Assembly: GCA_016584305.1 (NCBI GenBank)
Contig: JACEEZ010019115.1
Coordinates: 10,980-74,979 of the forward strand
Source: Chionoecetes opilio
Taxonomy: Eukaryota > Arthropoda > Malacostraca > Decapoda > Majidae
Direction of reading: 5' to 3'
Length of the DNA: 64,000 bases
Position numbers and translations under genes: made by a program. The notes beneath the pieces are model-generated. The model was given only the letters and a program-made list of their open reading frames with translations, was not told the DNA's origin and made no database searches. Numbering within the stretch: the first letter of the stretch is position 1; the number at the start of each line of letters is the position of its first letter. Of the stretch, positions 36,986 through 47,687 are shown one piece after another.

Positions 36986-38844
36986 TAATACTTCCACCGC
37001 CATGCCTGCATATACTCAAATAAAGATACATCAATACCTGAACTTTTTCCAATCTGATCTCATAAGACCTCAAAATCCTAACCTACTTTACTACAATCTC
37101 TTCAAAACCCACACCCTTTAATTCCCTTCCAAAAACCGCATACACCCTTAATTCTTTCCCAACCCATCACCTAGTTCCTTCAAAAACCCATCACCCTAAG
37201 AGCTTAAACTGTCTATGATCCCCTCCCCATAGCAGCTCTTAAGAAACAGGCGTCACAGACAGACAGACTGGAAGGTAACCAATGACAGCTATATATAATC
37301 TATCTTATAATCACTTATCTACTACTACATATAATGTCTACACTTGAAATGGCCTGTCTTACCATCATCTATTCATCAGCATCAGCATCAGCATCATGAA
37401 TTGAATACAGAATAGAATACATTTAAGAGGCGACTGCTTAGATGGAATGCTAACAAATGATAACTTATAAATTCCTACACTGCTCACTTAGCCCCTGCCT
37501 TACCCATACATCACCATTCATACAGCCTACACTCCATAGCGTAGCGGACTCAAAGTAATTCACTACACATAAATAATATACTGCTGTATAATTCGACACT
37601 GAGATTAACTGCCCTTAACCACATCACTCCATGCTCAGGGCCTTCAGAGTATTCGCCACAGTAGTTCTCAACACGCCCAGGCTCAGGCCCACCAGGCACA
37701 GTTCCAATTCAAGTCAGCTGGGAGAAAGATCTAGCTTTCAGGTTCGGCCATCTACATGTTCCTTGGACTTCTAGCCTGCCGCGGCGCGGTCATGACGGCG
37801 CATCGGACGCAGGCCGCGAGGCAGCACACAGATTGAAGCCGTGAAGAACTTGGGACAAAAACGCCTTAGAGAAATTGTAGAGTGACGCAAGCGTGTGCGT
37901 TTACTTGCTGAGAGTGGTTCTCTGTAGTCCTGCCCTTCACCATGCACGCATGGTAGGCGATGCCCCGGACTATAGCAACCATAGAATACAAGTCACAAAT
38001 AACAACACACAAGTATATATAAGAATGTGTCAGATTTCCTTCAGTGTATAAGAACAGAAGTAAGCTACAGTAGGCCCGTGAGAACCTACACGTGAGTAGA
38101 GTCCCTGCCCTTACTCAACACACAACCCTACATCCACATATTTTATCCCACATCCATGAAATTATCCAGACTCCCATTTCAAAGACCCAATAGACTCTCG
38201 CATGACACTGACAAAGCGCAGTCCATTACCAATCATCACCACCCTATGTGACGCAACCAGCCTTTCCCCTATCTATAAATCTAAAGGCTTATCCAAGCAT
38301 AATAATGAGCCTCGAGGAGAGAAGAGAGACCAAGCCATAAATAATACCAGGAAAGAGAAATTTATACGTTACATTATGCTGGGCGAAAGACCCGCCGAAC
38401 CAGGGGATGGAGTAAAGCAGCGGTGCAGGCAGCCACGCCGGGCGCCAGGGCGGCCACCACACCCGAGGCGATGCAGCTAGACCGATCATAGCACATTGCC
38501 GTGACCGCGCGCACATGAAGGCTAGTGACACGTGGGTGAGTTTGAGTTAGTACGACAACACCATAAGGACAGGACAACACCGCCATGCACTACACTCACT
38601 CTTATTAGTACTCCAAATCTTCCTACCTATACTCTAATCACCTCATCCATAAAGCTATAGAGAGACCCAGGCCCCCCCTACACTCTAGTCTTACTATCAC
38701 TACTCAAAAATACAACACAAACCCTACTTTATTGATACATACTAGCCATTATTATTATAAACTAGTAACTTACCTAATGTATTTCCTTTTTGTAATACTA
38801 AAGCCCAAAAGCTCACTGCCTAGACTATCTGTGCTAATGAGTCA

Positions 38845-39180
38845 CTAAGGCAGGACTTGTAATCTAGCCCGTCACTGCCTACGACTCTGTCTTATGAGTA
38901 CTAGGCAGGACTTGTAATCTAGCCCGTCACTGCCTATACTCTGTCTTATGAGTACTAGGCAGGACTTGTAATCTAAGCCGTAAATGCCTCAGACTAATGT
39001 CATTATGAGTACTAGAGCAGGACCAGTAATCTAAGCCCCGTCAAATGCCTCAGCCCACACTGTCTATTGAGTATAGGCCCAGGTACTAGCTAATCTAAGC
39101 CCCCAGTCACGCCTACATACTCTGTATGAGCAGTCTAGGCCAGGACAGTAACTAGCCCGTCACTGCTAGACCAGACTTGG
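38845..39180. repeat. 54-bp tandem repeat running into a gap
   Basis: About six copies of a unit with AGGCAGGACTTGTAATCTAG and CCGTCACTGCCTA; period 54-55. Later copies are noisier. The array ends in the N run, so its real length is unknown. 38370-38844 is a GC-rich stretch with no convincing gene. Confidence 0.85.
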
Positions 39181-39229
39181 NNNNNNNNNNNNNNNNNNNN
39201 NNNNNNNNNNNNNNNNNNNNNNNNNNNNN
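39181..39229. other. Assembly gap (49 N)
   Basis: Run of N at the end of the 54-bp array. The noisy sequence type stops here; everything to the right reads as clean. Confidence 0.99.
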
Positions 39230-39341
39230 TTTGACGACATAAACACGGCTCAGCTGACAGCCTACACGCTCGTTCCGACTTTGCTTTACTTGCCACCTAT
39301 TTTACGTGTTTTGGATACATCATACAGTACTGTATTTCAAG

Positions 39342-39430
39342 ATGTCAGCTCCATCACGCAAGGGTGTCTCCAGCAGGAAGGGAATGAAATTGAAGAGCCA
39401 GAGCCTGCAGGAAAAGATCAAAAGGACAAA
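39342..39430 (+). pseudogene. Tigger/pogo-like transposase, N-terminal fragment
   Basis: The ATG at 39342 opens MSAPSRKGVSSRKGMKLKSQ and goes on for a few residues into the start of a CENP-B-type helix-turn-helix (LQEKIK), then reaches a stop at about 39434. Tigger transposases begin this way, with a basic N-terminus before the DNA-binding domain. The rest, including the DDE domain, is absent. GCCGAGTTATA motifs at 40355-40400 may belong to the same element. The family call rests on a short stretch. Confidence 0.4.
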
Positions 39431-39591
39431 AATATAACTTTATGCGACTGACGATATGCCGAGTGTAAGCGAAGAGATGCAGTTATAACATCAATATGCC
39501 GAGATACATTATTTTTTGCTGACTTTCTGTTTACATGTTCACACAAGAGGTTGTGAGGGCATGATATGCCGAGTGAAAACCATGAGATGCA

Positions 39592-40190
39592 GTTTAGGTG
39601 AGGCGGTAGCAGAGTGGTTAGCGTCACCGAGTGGCGTTCTCGAAGACCCGATATCGATCCCGAGTGAGACCCATAAATCCACTTGAAATCTTTCTGCACC
39701 GTCGAGTGGCCTAAGAACACCCACATGCCCTGTCCATTAACTCCACCTTCGACTGTGAGTGCATGGGAGGACACAGGGGGCGGCATGAGCCTCTAATCAC
39801 AGGCGTCAGTCCAGGGCCGGATTAAGGGGGGGGGGCTACCGGGGCTCTAGCCCCGGTCTCCCACCAAAAGGGCCCCCACCATATGTATATTAGCTTTAAG
39901 CAGTAATATTAAAAACATTGGCAAGTTACAAAACCAAAACATATTTGCCTGTCTCTGTTTCATCCTTTATCTCTGAATAAATATGCATTTGTCTATGCAT
40001 TAATAGTTCTTTGCCAAACATAGGCCTCAAAATACCCACAGAAGTGCTTAATTTTCGTGCGAATATAGGGCCCCCACAAAAGCTGAGCCTCAGGGCCCCC
40101 ACAGCTCTTGATCCGGCCCTGGGCGTCACTATAACAATCCTGCCTGCGCCACTACGGGCGAGGGCCAACCATCACAGCCCTCGAGTGAGC
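39592..40190 (+). mobile_element. tRNA-derived SINE interrupted by an hAT-like MITE
   Basis: The head GGCGGTAGCAGAGTGGTTAG resembles a pol III A box, and GATATCGATCCCGAG about 40 bp on resembles a B box (degenerate). The body ends TCTAATCACAGGCGTCA at 39793-39809. After the inserted MITE, GGCGTCACTATAACAATCC resumes. Two more copies of this SINE lie on the minus strand at 41690-41890 and 55572-55800, including the CACATGC/GGGTGTTCTTAGGCCACTC block. Transcribed by RNA polymerase III and mobilised by a LINE (family knowledge). Confidence 0.78.
39812..40121. mobile_element. hAT-like MITE nested in the SINE
   Basis: 310 bp with inverted ends CAGGGCCGGAT (39812) and ATCCGGCCCTG (ending 40121), a frequent hAT terminus. 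It is bracketed by GGCGTCAG (39802-39809) and GGCGTCAC (40122-40129), a duplication of 7-8 bp with two extra bases at the left junction. No coding capacity. Confidence 0.75.
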
Positions 40191-40240
40191 CTCCAGGGCC
40201 TACCATCCCACCCCTGTAGCTCACTGCCTACATGCGCTAT

Positions 40241-40241
40241 A

Positions 40242-40324
<83 letters not shown>
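40241..40324. repeat. AT microsatellite
   Basis: Perfect AT repeat of about 84 bp. A TG tract follows at 40425-40445. 40450-41178 has no gene I recognise. Confidence 0.97.
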
Positions 40325-40330
<6 letters not shown>

Positions 40331-41178
40331 CTAAAAAAAAACTTTGCCTTTGCCATGCCGAGTTATATCAAATTCCGAGTTATACAGTGCCGAGTTATAA
40401 AGCTTTTACTGTACTGTATATATATGTGTGTGTGTGTGTGTGTGTTATCTATGCCTAGTTACTAATATTTACGATATCAGTTGAAAAACAACAATTTACG
40501 CACGTTTACAATGAAATATTTTTGTGCGTCAAAACACAAAACCTTCAAATTTGCGTAAACGTAGCTGGGCTCGTAGGCTCGCACAGCCCCTCACACCTCG
40601 TATCAGACCTCTATGCAATCCCATCTCCTAGAACCCACGCCCTCTGCCTCCTTAGTGCCCTAGAACCACATTCTACGGACCTCCAAAGTTGGCTCGGCGA
40701 GTCCCCTTCAGCGTGGAAAAATCTGGTGCCTAAAAATCATGGACATAATGAGAGGCGAGTCCCAAAATGTATTAATTAAGTGTTTTCTAATCATTCTACA
40801 CACTTTTCAGCACACACACAAAAAATCCTCGCATTTTTTCTCGAAATTTGAAAAATCCATTTCCGTCACAGATATATAAAAAATTGTTCTGAATGAATGT
40901 TGTAGATCTTGACAGATGCAAATAGAGTTATTGAAGACGTTTTCCTGTCTGACCAACCGTTTGGTAGACAGACGCAATAATGACCTATATCATTTAATAA
41001 AAGTATTCAGCGTTCATCCTATAAATTTGTGTCATGAGTTTTACGCCGCGAATGCTCTTGGTGACAGGCAGCCCAGCGTTCAGCCCAGGGCCTTATTTTT
41101 CAGTCCATCTGGGTGAAAAGCATATCTTCCTCACTGCTAGAACCAGTGAGGAGCCAGTTTAGTGGCCAACGATCCGAC

Positions 41179-41633
41179 CATGCGGCTGGTTGTACTGGGT
41201 TACAGGTTACCAGTAGCAGGGCACAGCCCTGACCAGACACCACCATGCGGCTGGTTGCACTGGGTTACAGGTTACTAGTAGCAGGGCACAGCCCTGACCA
41301 GACACCACCATGCGGCTGGTTGTACTGGGTTACAGGTTACCAGTAGCAGGGCACAGCCCTGACCAGACACCACCATGTGGCTGGTTGTACTGGGTTACAG
41401 GTTACTAGTAGCAGGGCACAGCCCTGACCAGACACCACCATGTGGCTGGTTGTACTGGGTTACAGGTTACTAGTAGCAGGGCACAGCCCTGACCAGACAC
41501 CACCATGCGGCTGGTTGTACTGGGTTACAGGTTACTAGTAGCAGGGCACAGCCCTGACCAGACACCACCATGCGGCTGGTTGTACTGGGTTACAGGTTAC
41601 TAGTAGCAGGGCACAGCCCTGACCAGACAGTGT
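41179..41633. repeat. 65-bp minisatellite, seven copies
   Basis: Units start at 41181, 41246, 41311, 41376, 41441, 41506 and 41571 (period exactly 65), containing GCGGCTGGTTGTACTGGGTT and AGCAGGGCACAGCCCTGACC. Copies differ at only a few sites (CGG/TGG, CCAG/CTAG), so the array is young or homogenised. Confidence 0.95.
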
Positions 41634-41689
41634 GGGGATATATTTTGTAAGATTTCATTCGATATATATTTTTTACCAAGAGATGCCCA

Positions 41690-41890
41690 TACCACCTGTG
41701 ATTAGAGGCTCATGCCGCCCCCCTGTGTCCTCCGAGGCACTGGCCATCCAATGGGCAGCATGTGGGTGTTCTTAGGCCACTCAACGGTGCAGAAAGATTT
41801 AAAGTGGATTTATGGTTCTCACTCGGGATCAAACTCGGGTCACCGAGAACGCCACTCGGAAATCCTAACCACTCTGCTATCACCTCCCCG
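41690..41890 (-). mobile_element. tRNA-derived SINE (minus strand)
   Basis: Second copy of the SINE seen at 39592. On the minus strand it reads GGAGGTGATAGCAGAGTGGT at the head and ends near GAGCCTCTAATCACAG. The 41891-42375 stretch after it is unassigned; it includes CCTAACCTGACCTAACC at about 41918 and a small hairpin at 42137-42182. Confidence 0.8.
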
Positions 41891-42379
41891 AATATACAGC
41901 TAAATAAGGCCCCACACCTAACCTGACCTAACCATCACAGCCAGAAACTATATATTCAATTAATTTAGGGTTGCGGATGGGGCAGTATAAGAAAATATAA
42001 TACTTTCCCCTGCGTTTTTTAATATATTTCCCTTCGGCCTTGCGTTTCAACCCTTCTAGTGCCCTCGGAGGAAACTAAGCCATAGGTCTATGTAAAAACC
42101 GCTGCCCTACCTTTCAACGCACACCGAGGCACTAAGGCTGTCCCCGTACCCCTAGCCACTCTGTCTTAGGGTATGGGGACTGTATCTTTAGCCATGAGAC
42201 GCAGATATATACAGTTTTTTTTAACGAGGTGGAAAATGCTGCCCCCTTGCTACTTACTGACTGATATTTGATGCCAGGAGAAGGGAATACTACGCTTTTT
42301 CAAAATTTCTGTTGTATTTTATCATAGTTAACCATAGTATCAGGTTAACACAGGCATCATTTTAACCAAAAGACCTTAA

Positions 42380-42583
42380 CCCCTTCACGCCCAGATCTTT
42401 CCTTTGCTATATAAAATTGTCTGTTGTTAGCCATAAAATTACAAAAAGTAGCTGAATATACCAAATTAGTTAGTGGTCAAGGATACTAAACAGGTCATAT
42501 TTATAAAACATTGCATATATTCACTAAAAAGCGTCTAATGGTACCCAAATTACAATGGAAATTACGTTCTGGGCCTCAAAGGG
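42380..42583. mobile_element. piggyBac-like MITE, copy 1
   Basis: Flanked by TTAA at 42376-42379 and 42584-42587, with ends CCCCTTCACGCCCAGA and, on the other strand, CCCTTTGAGGCCCAGA. TTAA duplication plus CCC-starting ends fit piggyBac. 204 bp, no coding capacity. A second full copy is at 53467-53670 and a truncated inverted copy at 46535-46700. Confidence 0.8.
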
Positions 42584-42725
42584 TTAAGATAGAATGGAAT
42601 TTTTGCCTCATAAAAAAATATACACTAGGTGCCAATAGTAATGTGATATAATAACACACAAGTTATGTTGCCGGGAAATTGTGCGATGAATACAAAAAAT
42701 GTGAAATATAATGAGAATAAATTTG

Positions 42726-43345
42726 AAGAGCTGACTAGACATAGCATAAAATAACTAATAAGAACAGCTGACTATACTAAGCATAAAATATTGAACTATA
42801 ACAGCTGACTATACTAAGCATAAAATATTGAACTATAACAGCTGACTATACTAAGCATAAAATATTGAACTATAACAGCTGACTATACTAAGCATAAAAT
42901 ATTGAACTATAACAGCTGACTATACTAAGCATAAAATATTGAACTATAACAGCTGACTATACTAAGCATAAAATATTGAACTATAACAGCTGACTATACT
43001 AAGCATAAAATATTGAACTATAACAGCTGACTATACTAAGCATAAAATATTGAACTATAACAGCTGACTATAATAAGCATAAAATATAGAACTATAACAG
43101 CTGACTATACTAAGCATAAAATATTGAAATAACAGCTGACTATACTAAGCATAAAATATTGAACTATAACAGCTGACTATACTAAGCATAAAATATTGAA
43201 CTATAACAGCTGACTATACTAAGCATAAAATATTGAACTATAACAGCTGACTATAATAACCATAAAATATTGAACTATAACAGCTGACTATACTAAGCAT
43301 AAAATATTGAACTATAACAGCTGACTATACTAAGCATAAAATACT
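42726..43345. repeat. 37-bp minisatellite, about 16 copies
   Basis: Unit AACAGCTGACTATACTAAGC + ATAAAATATTGAACTAT. One internal unit (about 43127) and the last unit have the shorter GAAATAAC variant that makes up the array at 46125-46530. The array is cut at 43353 by the transposon insertion. Confidence 0.95.
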
Positions 43346-43745
43346 GAAATAACGGTGCTACTATAGCGTGCGGTCTACATCAGGGCCTGCAGTCTACGCT
43401 CCCCTAACGCGAAGTCTACAAAGATCCCGCCTGACCTGACCTGACTACCCCATAGCTTTAATGTGCATTCTAACAAGTCCACACCTGACCTGACCTGACC
43501 TGACCTGAGTACCGGGACCCTACTCAACCTTATAAAATAGGAATCAACGAATTACTGTCTCAGTATCCTCCTAAAATTCAAGCCGAGAACATCAGTCTGA
43601 CACTCCTCCTTTACAATGTTGTTGAAAGAATTCTACAGAAGTGTCGTCTTGACAGAAAAAACAGCGGTTAAGTTTTTGCGTGAAAGCAAACTTCTGGACA
43701 CACCACAAGCACAAGAAGCAGGGCCTTGTCATCCATGTGGTAGTG

Positions 43746-44419
43746 TAAAGCCGCAGTCACACGAGCAACTTTTCTGGCAATATTCAGCCGGCAACACAAA
43801 CACGGCCCAAACTCGGCTAAAATTGCCCTGTTTTTTTAAGACCAACATGTCGGTCTTTCTCGGCAAGCAAATTGCTGAAATTCCTTCCACCAATGGATAT
43901 TATTTGACATTCATTTTTAATGCACGCTCTAATTCAATACACAGAAGCTAAAATAAAGACCTACATAGTGGCAACAACCGATTACAATACGAATTGTGAA
44001 GTCTTGTACATTTATTTAAACATTTGGAAGGATATAATACACTTAGGAAAATGTTCATGAGTTAGGGATGGTTTTCTATTTTCTTTGTTGGCTGTCTACC
44101 TTTTTAGGGGATACTGAACTGGACCAACTTATTGTTGATCACTGATGTTTGATGTTTGATGTTTATTCACACTGACGCGCTTCCATACACAAGAATCCAT
44201 TTCAATCATTCACCACCCTATTTGTGAACCAGTTTCTCCCTATTTATCCCTATTTTTCCAAAGACGCTTCTTCAGATACGGCTTGAGAAGCCGAAATTAC
44301 CATTAAAACTCGGCTACCTCTGTGAAAGTCCGTGTGACCAAAACACTGCAATAAATTGCTTCAGCTGAATATTGCCGGCTGAATATTGCCAAAAAGTTGC
44401 TCGTGTGACCGCGGCTTTA
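43746..44419. mobile_element. Nested element with about 48-bp inverted ends
   Basis: Left end TAAAGCCGCAGTCACACGAG, right end on the other strand TAAAGCCGCGGTCACACGAG. Both continue through CAACTTTTtGGCAATATTCAGCCGGCAA with few differences. Length 674 bp. The GCCGCGGTCACACG style is common among Harbinger/ISL2EU elements, but I could not identify an unambiguous target duplication. It carries a minus-strand LINE fragment at 44205-44255. Confidence 0.75.
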
Positions 44420-45022
44420 GGCAAGAAAAAAAAGTGACAGGGGTGGGGAATATCGGCCTGTGCTTAATAAATTACTTACTATAGTTTTGTTTTTCTATAA
44501 AACTCTACTGTATAATAGACAATATCATATAGCAATAGTAAGTTGCAGCCTGAAGTGTAAGAGTGTAGAGTGTAAATAGCGAGTAAGAAAAGTAGACCGC
44601 ACGCTATAGTGTAAAACAAGTGTGGGCCCTTCGGACCCCTGTATTGATGTTTGTAGTAGTAGTATATATTAGACAACATGTGATTGCAAACTCCAATCGT
44701 GTTGTTGCTGTCGTTGGTCACTGGTCAAAGTGCCTCGGGGTAGACCACGTTCATGTGATTCCAACCCTTTGTGTTCCGTGTGATTTCAACACACACACAC
44801 ACTCACACACGCACACAAACGTCCATGAGTCTACTGAGTTTGTGGAATGCGGCAAGACGTTACCGCAGAGTTTTACCTGTAATCTAATACTCTTAAAGTG
44901 TTTTTAGCCCAAAACCCCCCTTCAAAATTATTCAATCGACATGGGACCAAGCCGCTTACCACCTAAGATTTAGTTGCGATTTTTTTTAGCCTACTTTCAT
45001 CAAAATTGAATTTAGCTACCCA

Positions 45023-45024
45023 AA

Positions 45025-45065
<41 letters not shown>

Positions 45066-45078
45066 TAGACAGACACAC
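45023..45078. repeat. CAGA tetranucleotide repeat
   Basis: About 13 units of CAGA with one GATA interruption. Confidence 0.95.
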
Positions 45079-45103
45079 GGCTACTCCTATAGCATATTAG
45101 ATG

Positions 45104-46118
45104 TCCCGGTAGACCGCACGCTATAGTGCAAATGTCCCAGTAGACCGCACGCTATAGTGCAAATGTCCCAGTAGACCGCACGCTATAGTGCAAATGTCCC
45201 GGTAGACCGCACGCTATAGTGCAAATGTCCCGGTAGACCGCACGCTATAGTGCAAATGTCCCGGTAGACCGCACGCTATAGTGCAAATGTCCCGGTAGAC
45301 CGCACGCTATAGTGCAAATGTCCCGGTAGACCGCACGCTATAGTGCAAATGTCCCGGTAGACCGCACGCTATAGTGCAAATGTCCCGGTAGACCGCACGC
45401 TATAGTGCAAATGTCCCAGTAGACCGCACGCTATAGTGCAAATGTCCGGTAGACCGCACGCTATAGTGCAAATGTCCCGGTAGACCGCACGCTATAGTGC
45501 AAATGTCCCAGTAGACCGCACGCTATAGTGCAAATGTCCCGGTAGACCGCACGCTATAGTGCAAATGTCCCAGTAGACCACACGGTATAGTGCAAATGTC
45601 CCAGTAGACCGCACGCTATAGTGCAAATGTCCCGGTAGACCGCACGCTATAGTGCAAATGTCCCAGTAGACCGCACGCTATAGTGCAAATGTCCCGGTAG
45701 ACCGCACGCTATAGTGCAAATGTCCCGGTAGATCGCACGCTATAGTGCAAATGTCCCGGTAGACCGCACGCTATAGTGCAAATGTCCCGGTAGATCGCAC
45801 GCTATAGTGCAAATGTCCCGGTAGATCGCACGCTATAGTGCAAATGTCCCGGTAGATCGCACGCTATAGTGCAAATGTCCCGGTAGATCGCACGCTATAG
45901 TGCAAATGTCCCGGTAGACCACACGCTATAGTGCAAATGTCCCGGTAGATCGCACGCTATAGTGCAAATGTCCCGGTAGACCGCACGCTATAGTGCAAAT
46001 GTCCCGGTAGATCGCACGCTATAGTGCAAATGTCCCGGTAGATCGCACGCTATAGTGCAAATGTCCCGGTAGAACGCACGCTATAGTGCAAATGTCCCGG
46101 TAGATCGCATGCTATAGT
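45104..46118. repeat. 31-bp satellite array, about 33 copies
   Basis: Unit GGTAGACCGCACGCTATAGT + GCAAATGTCCC, period 31. The variant GGTAGATCGCACGC dominates the right third, and the array ends by merging into the right terminal repeat (GGTAGATCGCATGCTATAGT then AGCACC). CCCAGT/CCCGGT variants are interspersed on the left. There are no unique spacers, so this is a satellite and not a CRISPR array. Confidence 0.96.
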
Positions 46119-46124
46119 AGCACC

Positions 46125-46530
46125 GAAATAACAGCTGACTATACTAAGCATAAAATATTGAAATAACAGCTGACTATACTAAGCATAAAATATTGAAATA
46201 ACAGCTGACTATACTAAGCATAAAATATTGAAATAACAGCTGACTATACTGAGCATAAAATATTGAAATAACAGCTGACTATACTGAGCATAAAATATTG
46301 AAATAACAGCTGACTATACTAAGCATAAAATATTGAAATAACAGCTGACTATACTGAGCATGAACTATTGAAATAACAGCTGTCTATACTAAGCATAAAA
46401 TATTGAAATAACAGCTGACTATACTGAGCATAAAATATTGAAATAACAGCTGACTATACTAAGCATAAAATATTGAAATAACAGCTGACTATACTGAGCA
46501 TAAAATAATAAACTATAACAGCTGACTATA
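46125..46530. repeat. 35-bp minisatellite, about 11 copies
   Basis: Unit AATAACAGCTGACTATACTA + AGCATAAAATATTGA, the two-base-shorter variant of the 42726-43345 array. It resumes immediately after the transposon's target duplication. Confidence 0.95.
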
Positions 46531-46534
46531 TTAA

Positions 46535-46700
46535 CCCCTTGAGGCCCAGAGCGTAATTTCCATTGTAATTTGGGCACCTTTAGACATTTTTTAGTGACTA
46601 TAAACAACATCTTATAGCTGTGACCTGTTCATATCCTTGTCCACTAACTAATTTGGTATATTCAGTTACTTTTTCGTAATTTTATGGCTAACAACAGATG
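46535..46700 (-). mobile_element. piggyBac-like MITE, truncated copy
   Basis: Inverted relative to 42380-42583, with the TTAA (46531-46534) and CCCCTTGAGGCCCAGA end intact. Sequence is lost after GGCTAACAACAGATGA. A diverged partial duplicate of the middle follows at 46710-46790. AAT repeats fill 46838-46895. Confidence 0.75.
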
Positions 46701-46911
46701 ATTTTTAATTAATATCAGTAATATCTTATAGCTATGACTTGTTTAGTATCCTTGTCAACTAACTAAGTATATTAAGTAACTTTTTGTAATGCTTACAGCT
46801 GATTATACTAAGCATATTGAATTGAACAGCCGAGAAATAATAATAATAACAATAACAATAATAATATTAATAATAATAGTAATAATAGTCCTATTAAAAC
46901 AGTGATTGTTT

Positions 46912-46914
<3 letters not shown>

Positions 46915-46987
<73 letters not shown>

Positions 46988-47110
46988 CTCAACACACACA
47001 CACACACACACTCAAAACACACATACACTCACAATACATAAATGTGTGTGTGTGTGTACAAATTAAACTGATACAAAGCACACACACGCAAACACACACA
47101 AAATTCCCTT

Positions 47111-47141
<31 letters not shown>

Positions 47142-47335
47142 AAGTTCCCTTATTTACACACACACACACACACACAAAGTTCCCTTAATTACACACACAC
47201 ACACACACACACGCACAAAATTCCCTTATTTACACACACCTACACACAAAATTCCCTTCTTTACACACACACACACACACCCAAAATTCCCTTATTTACA
47301 CAAACACACGCACACACAAAATTCCCTTATTTACA
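46915..47335. repeat. CA microsatellite with AAATTCCCTTATTTACA units
   Basis: CA tract followed by seven units of AAATTCCCTTATTT (or AAGTTCCCTT) separated by CA repeats of varying length. It ends where the left inverted arm begins. Confidence 0.95.
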
Positions 47336-47469
47336 CATGTAACGTGGAAAAATGGGTTAAAACTTTTGACTCATGACTGACGAAGAGTTTACGTTGAATG
47401 GGAGGGGGTAAAGTAATATATAAATGGCGAGTAACAAAGTGAGTAATTTTCCTCCACTCCTCAGTTCTG

Positions 47470-47640
47470 AATCACTATATAAAAATCTATTGTGATATAT
47501 TTGTATACCGGCGGTAGCTGGCAACGTCAGCTGGCTAGGCAAGGAGGAAGGGAGACGCCATATTAGTTGGCTGTAGCGGTCCACGTGTCAGTGTTGAGTC
47601 GGACAGGGGAGGTGTGGTTTTCACCCTTGGATAAGGTATG
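47470..47640 (+). promoter_or_regulatory. Putative promoter and first-exon donor, left copy
   Basis: A TATA-like ACTATATAAAAATC at about 47473-47486, GACGCCATATTAG (YY1-like CCAT core) at about 47551-47563, and a splice-donor context GATAAG|GTATGT with the junction after 47635. The layout is duplicated at 57176-57340, where it leads into the zinc-finger gene. Here the downstream sequence is a transposon and repeats, so this would be an orphan promoter. Inferred from sequence pattern only. Confidence 0.5.
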
Positions 47641-47687
47641 TACAGGGACAAGGTGTTGGTAGAGATGTAGATGAGATTCATTGATTA

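Larger units (their letters stand above)
25150..38360 (+). repeat. Module copy A'' (direct, long)
   Basis: Parallels 5760-17230 in the same order but is about 1.7 kb longer, with apparently random single-base insertions throughout, the pattern of raw long-read sequence. It starts at the same LINE tail as copy A (EERL-like block at about 25330) and ends at the LINE tail seen at 17100-17215. It lacks both private insertions of the other copies. It spans the region lost in the 16522-17044 gap. No intact gene. Confidence 0.85.
43354..46124. mobile_element. DNA transposon whose right half is an array of its own terminal repeat
   Basis: Ends are GGTGCTACTATAGCGTGCGG (43354) and, on the other strand, GGTGCTACTATAGCATGCGA (from 46124), 23 of 25 bases matching overall. 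The octamer GAAATAAC flanks both sides (43346-43353, 46125-46132) and occurs once per unit in the surrounding minisatellite, so it is a true 8-bp target duplication. Inside are AGGTC/TGACC pentamers (43431-43506), a nested inverted-repeat element (43746-44419), a lone terminal-repeat-like copy (44592-44612), a CAGA tract and the 31-bp array. No transposase. 8-bp duplications occur in hAT, P and Merlin; the GG start favours Merlin-like but the family is unassigned. Confidence 0.82.

Noticed and set aside
5760..38360. Explanation of the three modules purely as a missed-adapter read artefact
   Set aside because: Not accepted as the whole story, because the copies differ by precise insertions (13640-14345, 20112-20703) and array lengths; an artefact joining different haplotypes remains possible.
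39592..39665. tRNA gene
   Set aside because: A and B box-like sequences are present but no cloverleaf can be drawn, and two further dispersed copies share the same 3' body, so it is a SINE head.
45104..46118. CRISPR-like regular direct repeats
   Set aside because: Units are contiguous with no unique spacers, no cas genes, and the host is eukaryotic; it is a satellite derived from a transposon end.
47357..47584. 75-residue frame conserved in both inverted arms (also 57229-57456)
   Set aside because: Near identity is explained by the arms being recent duplicates; the frame lies antisense to the putative first exon and has no recognisable motif.
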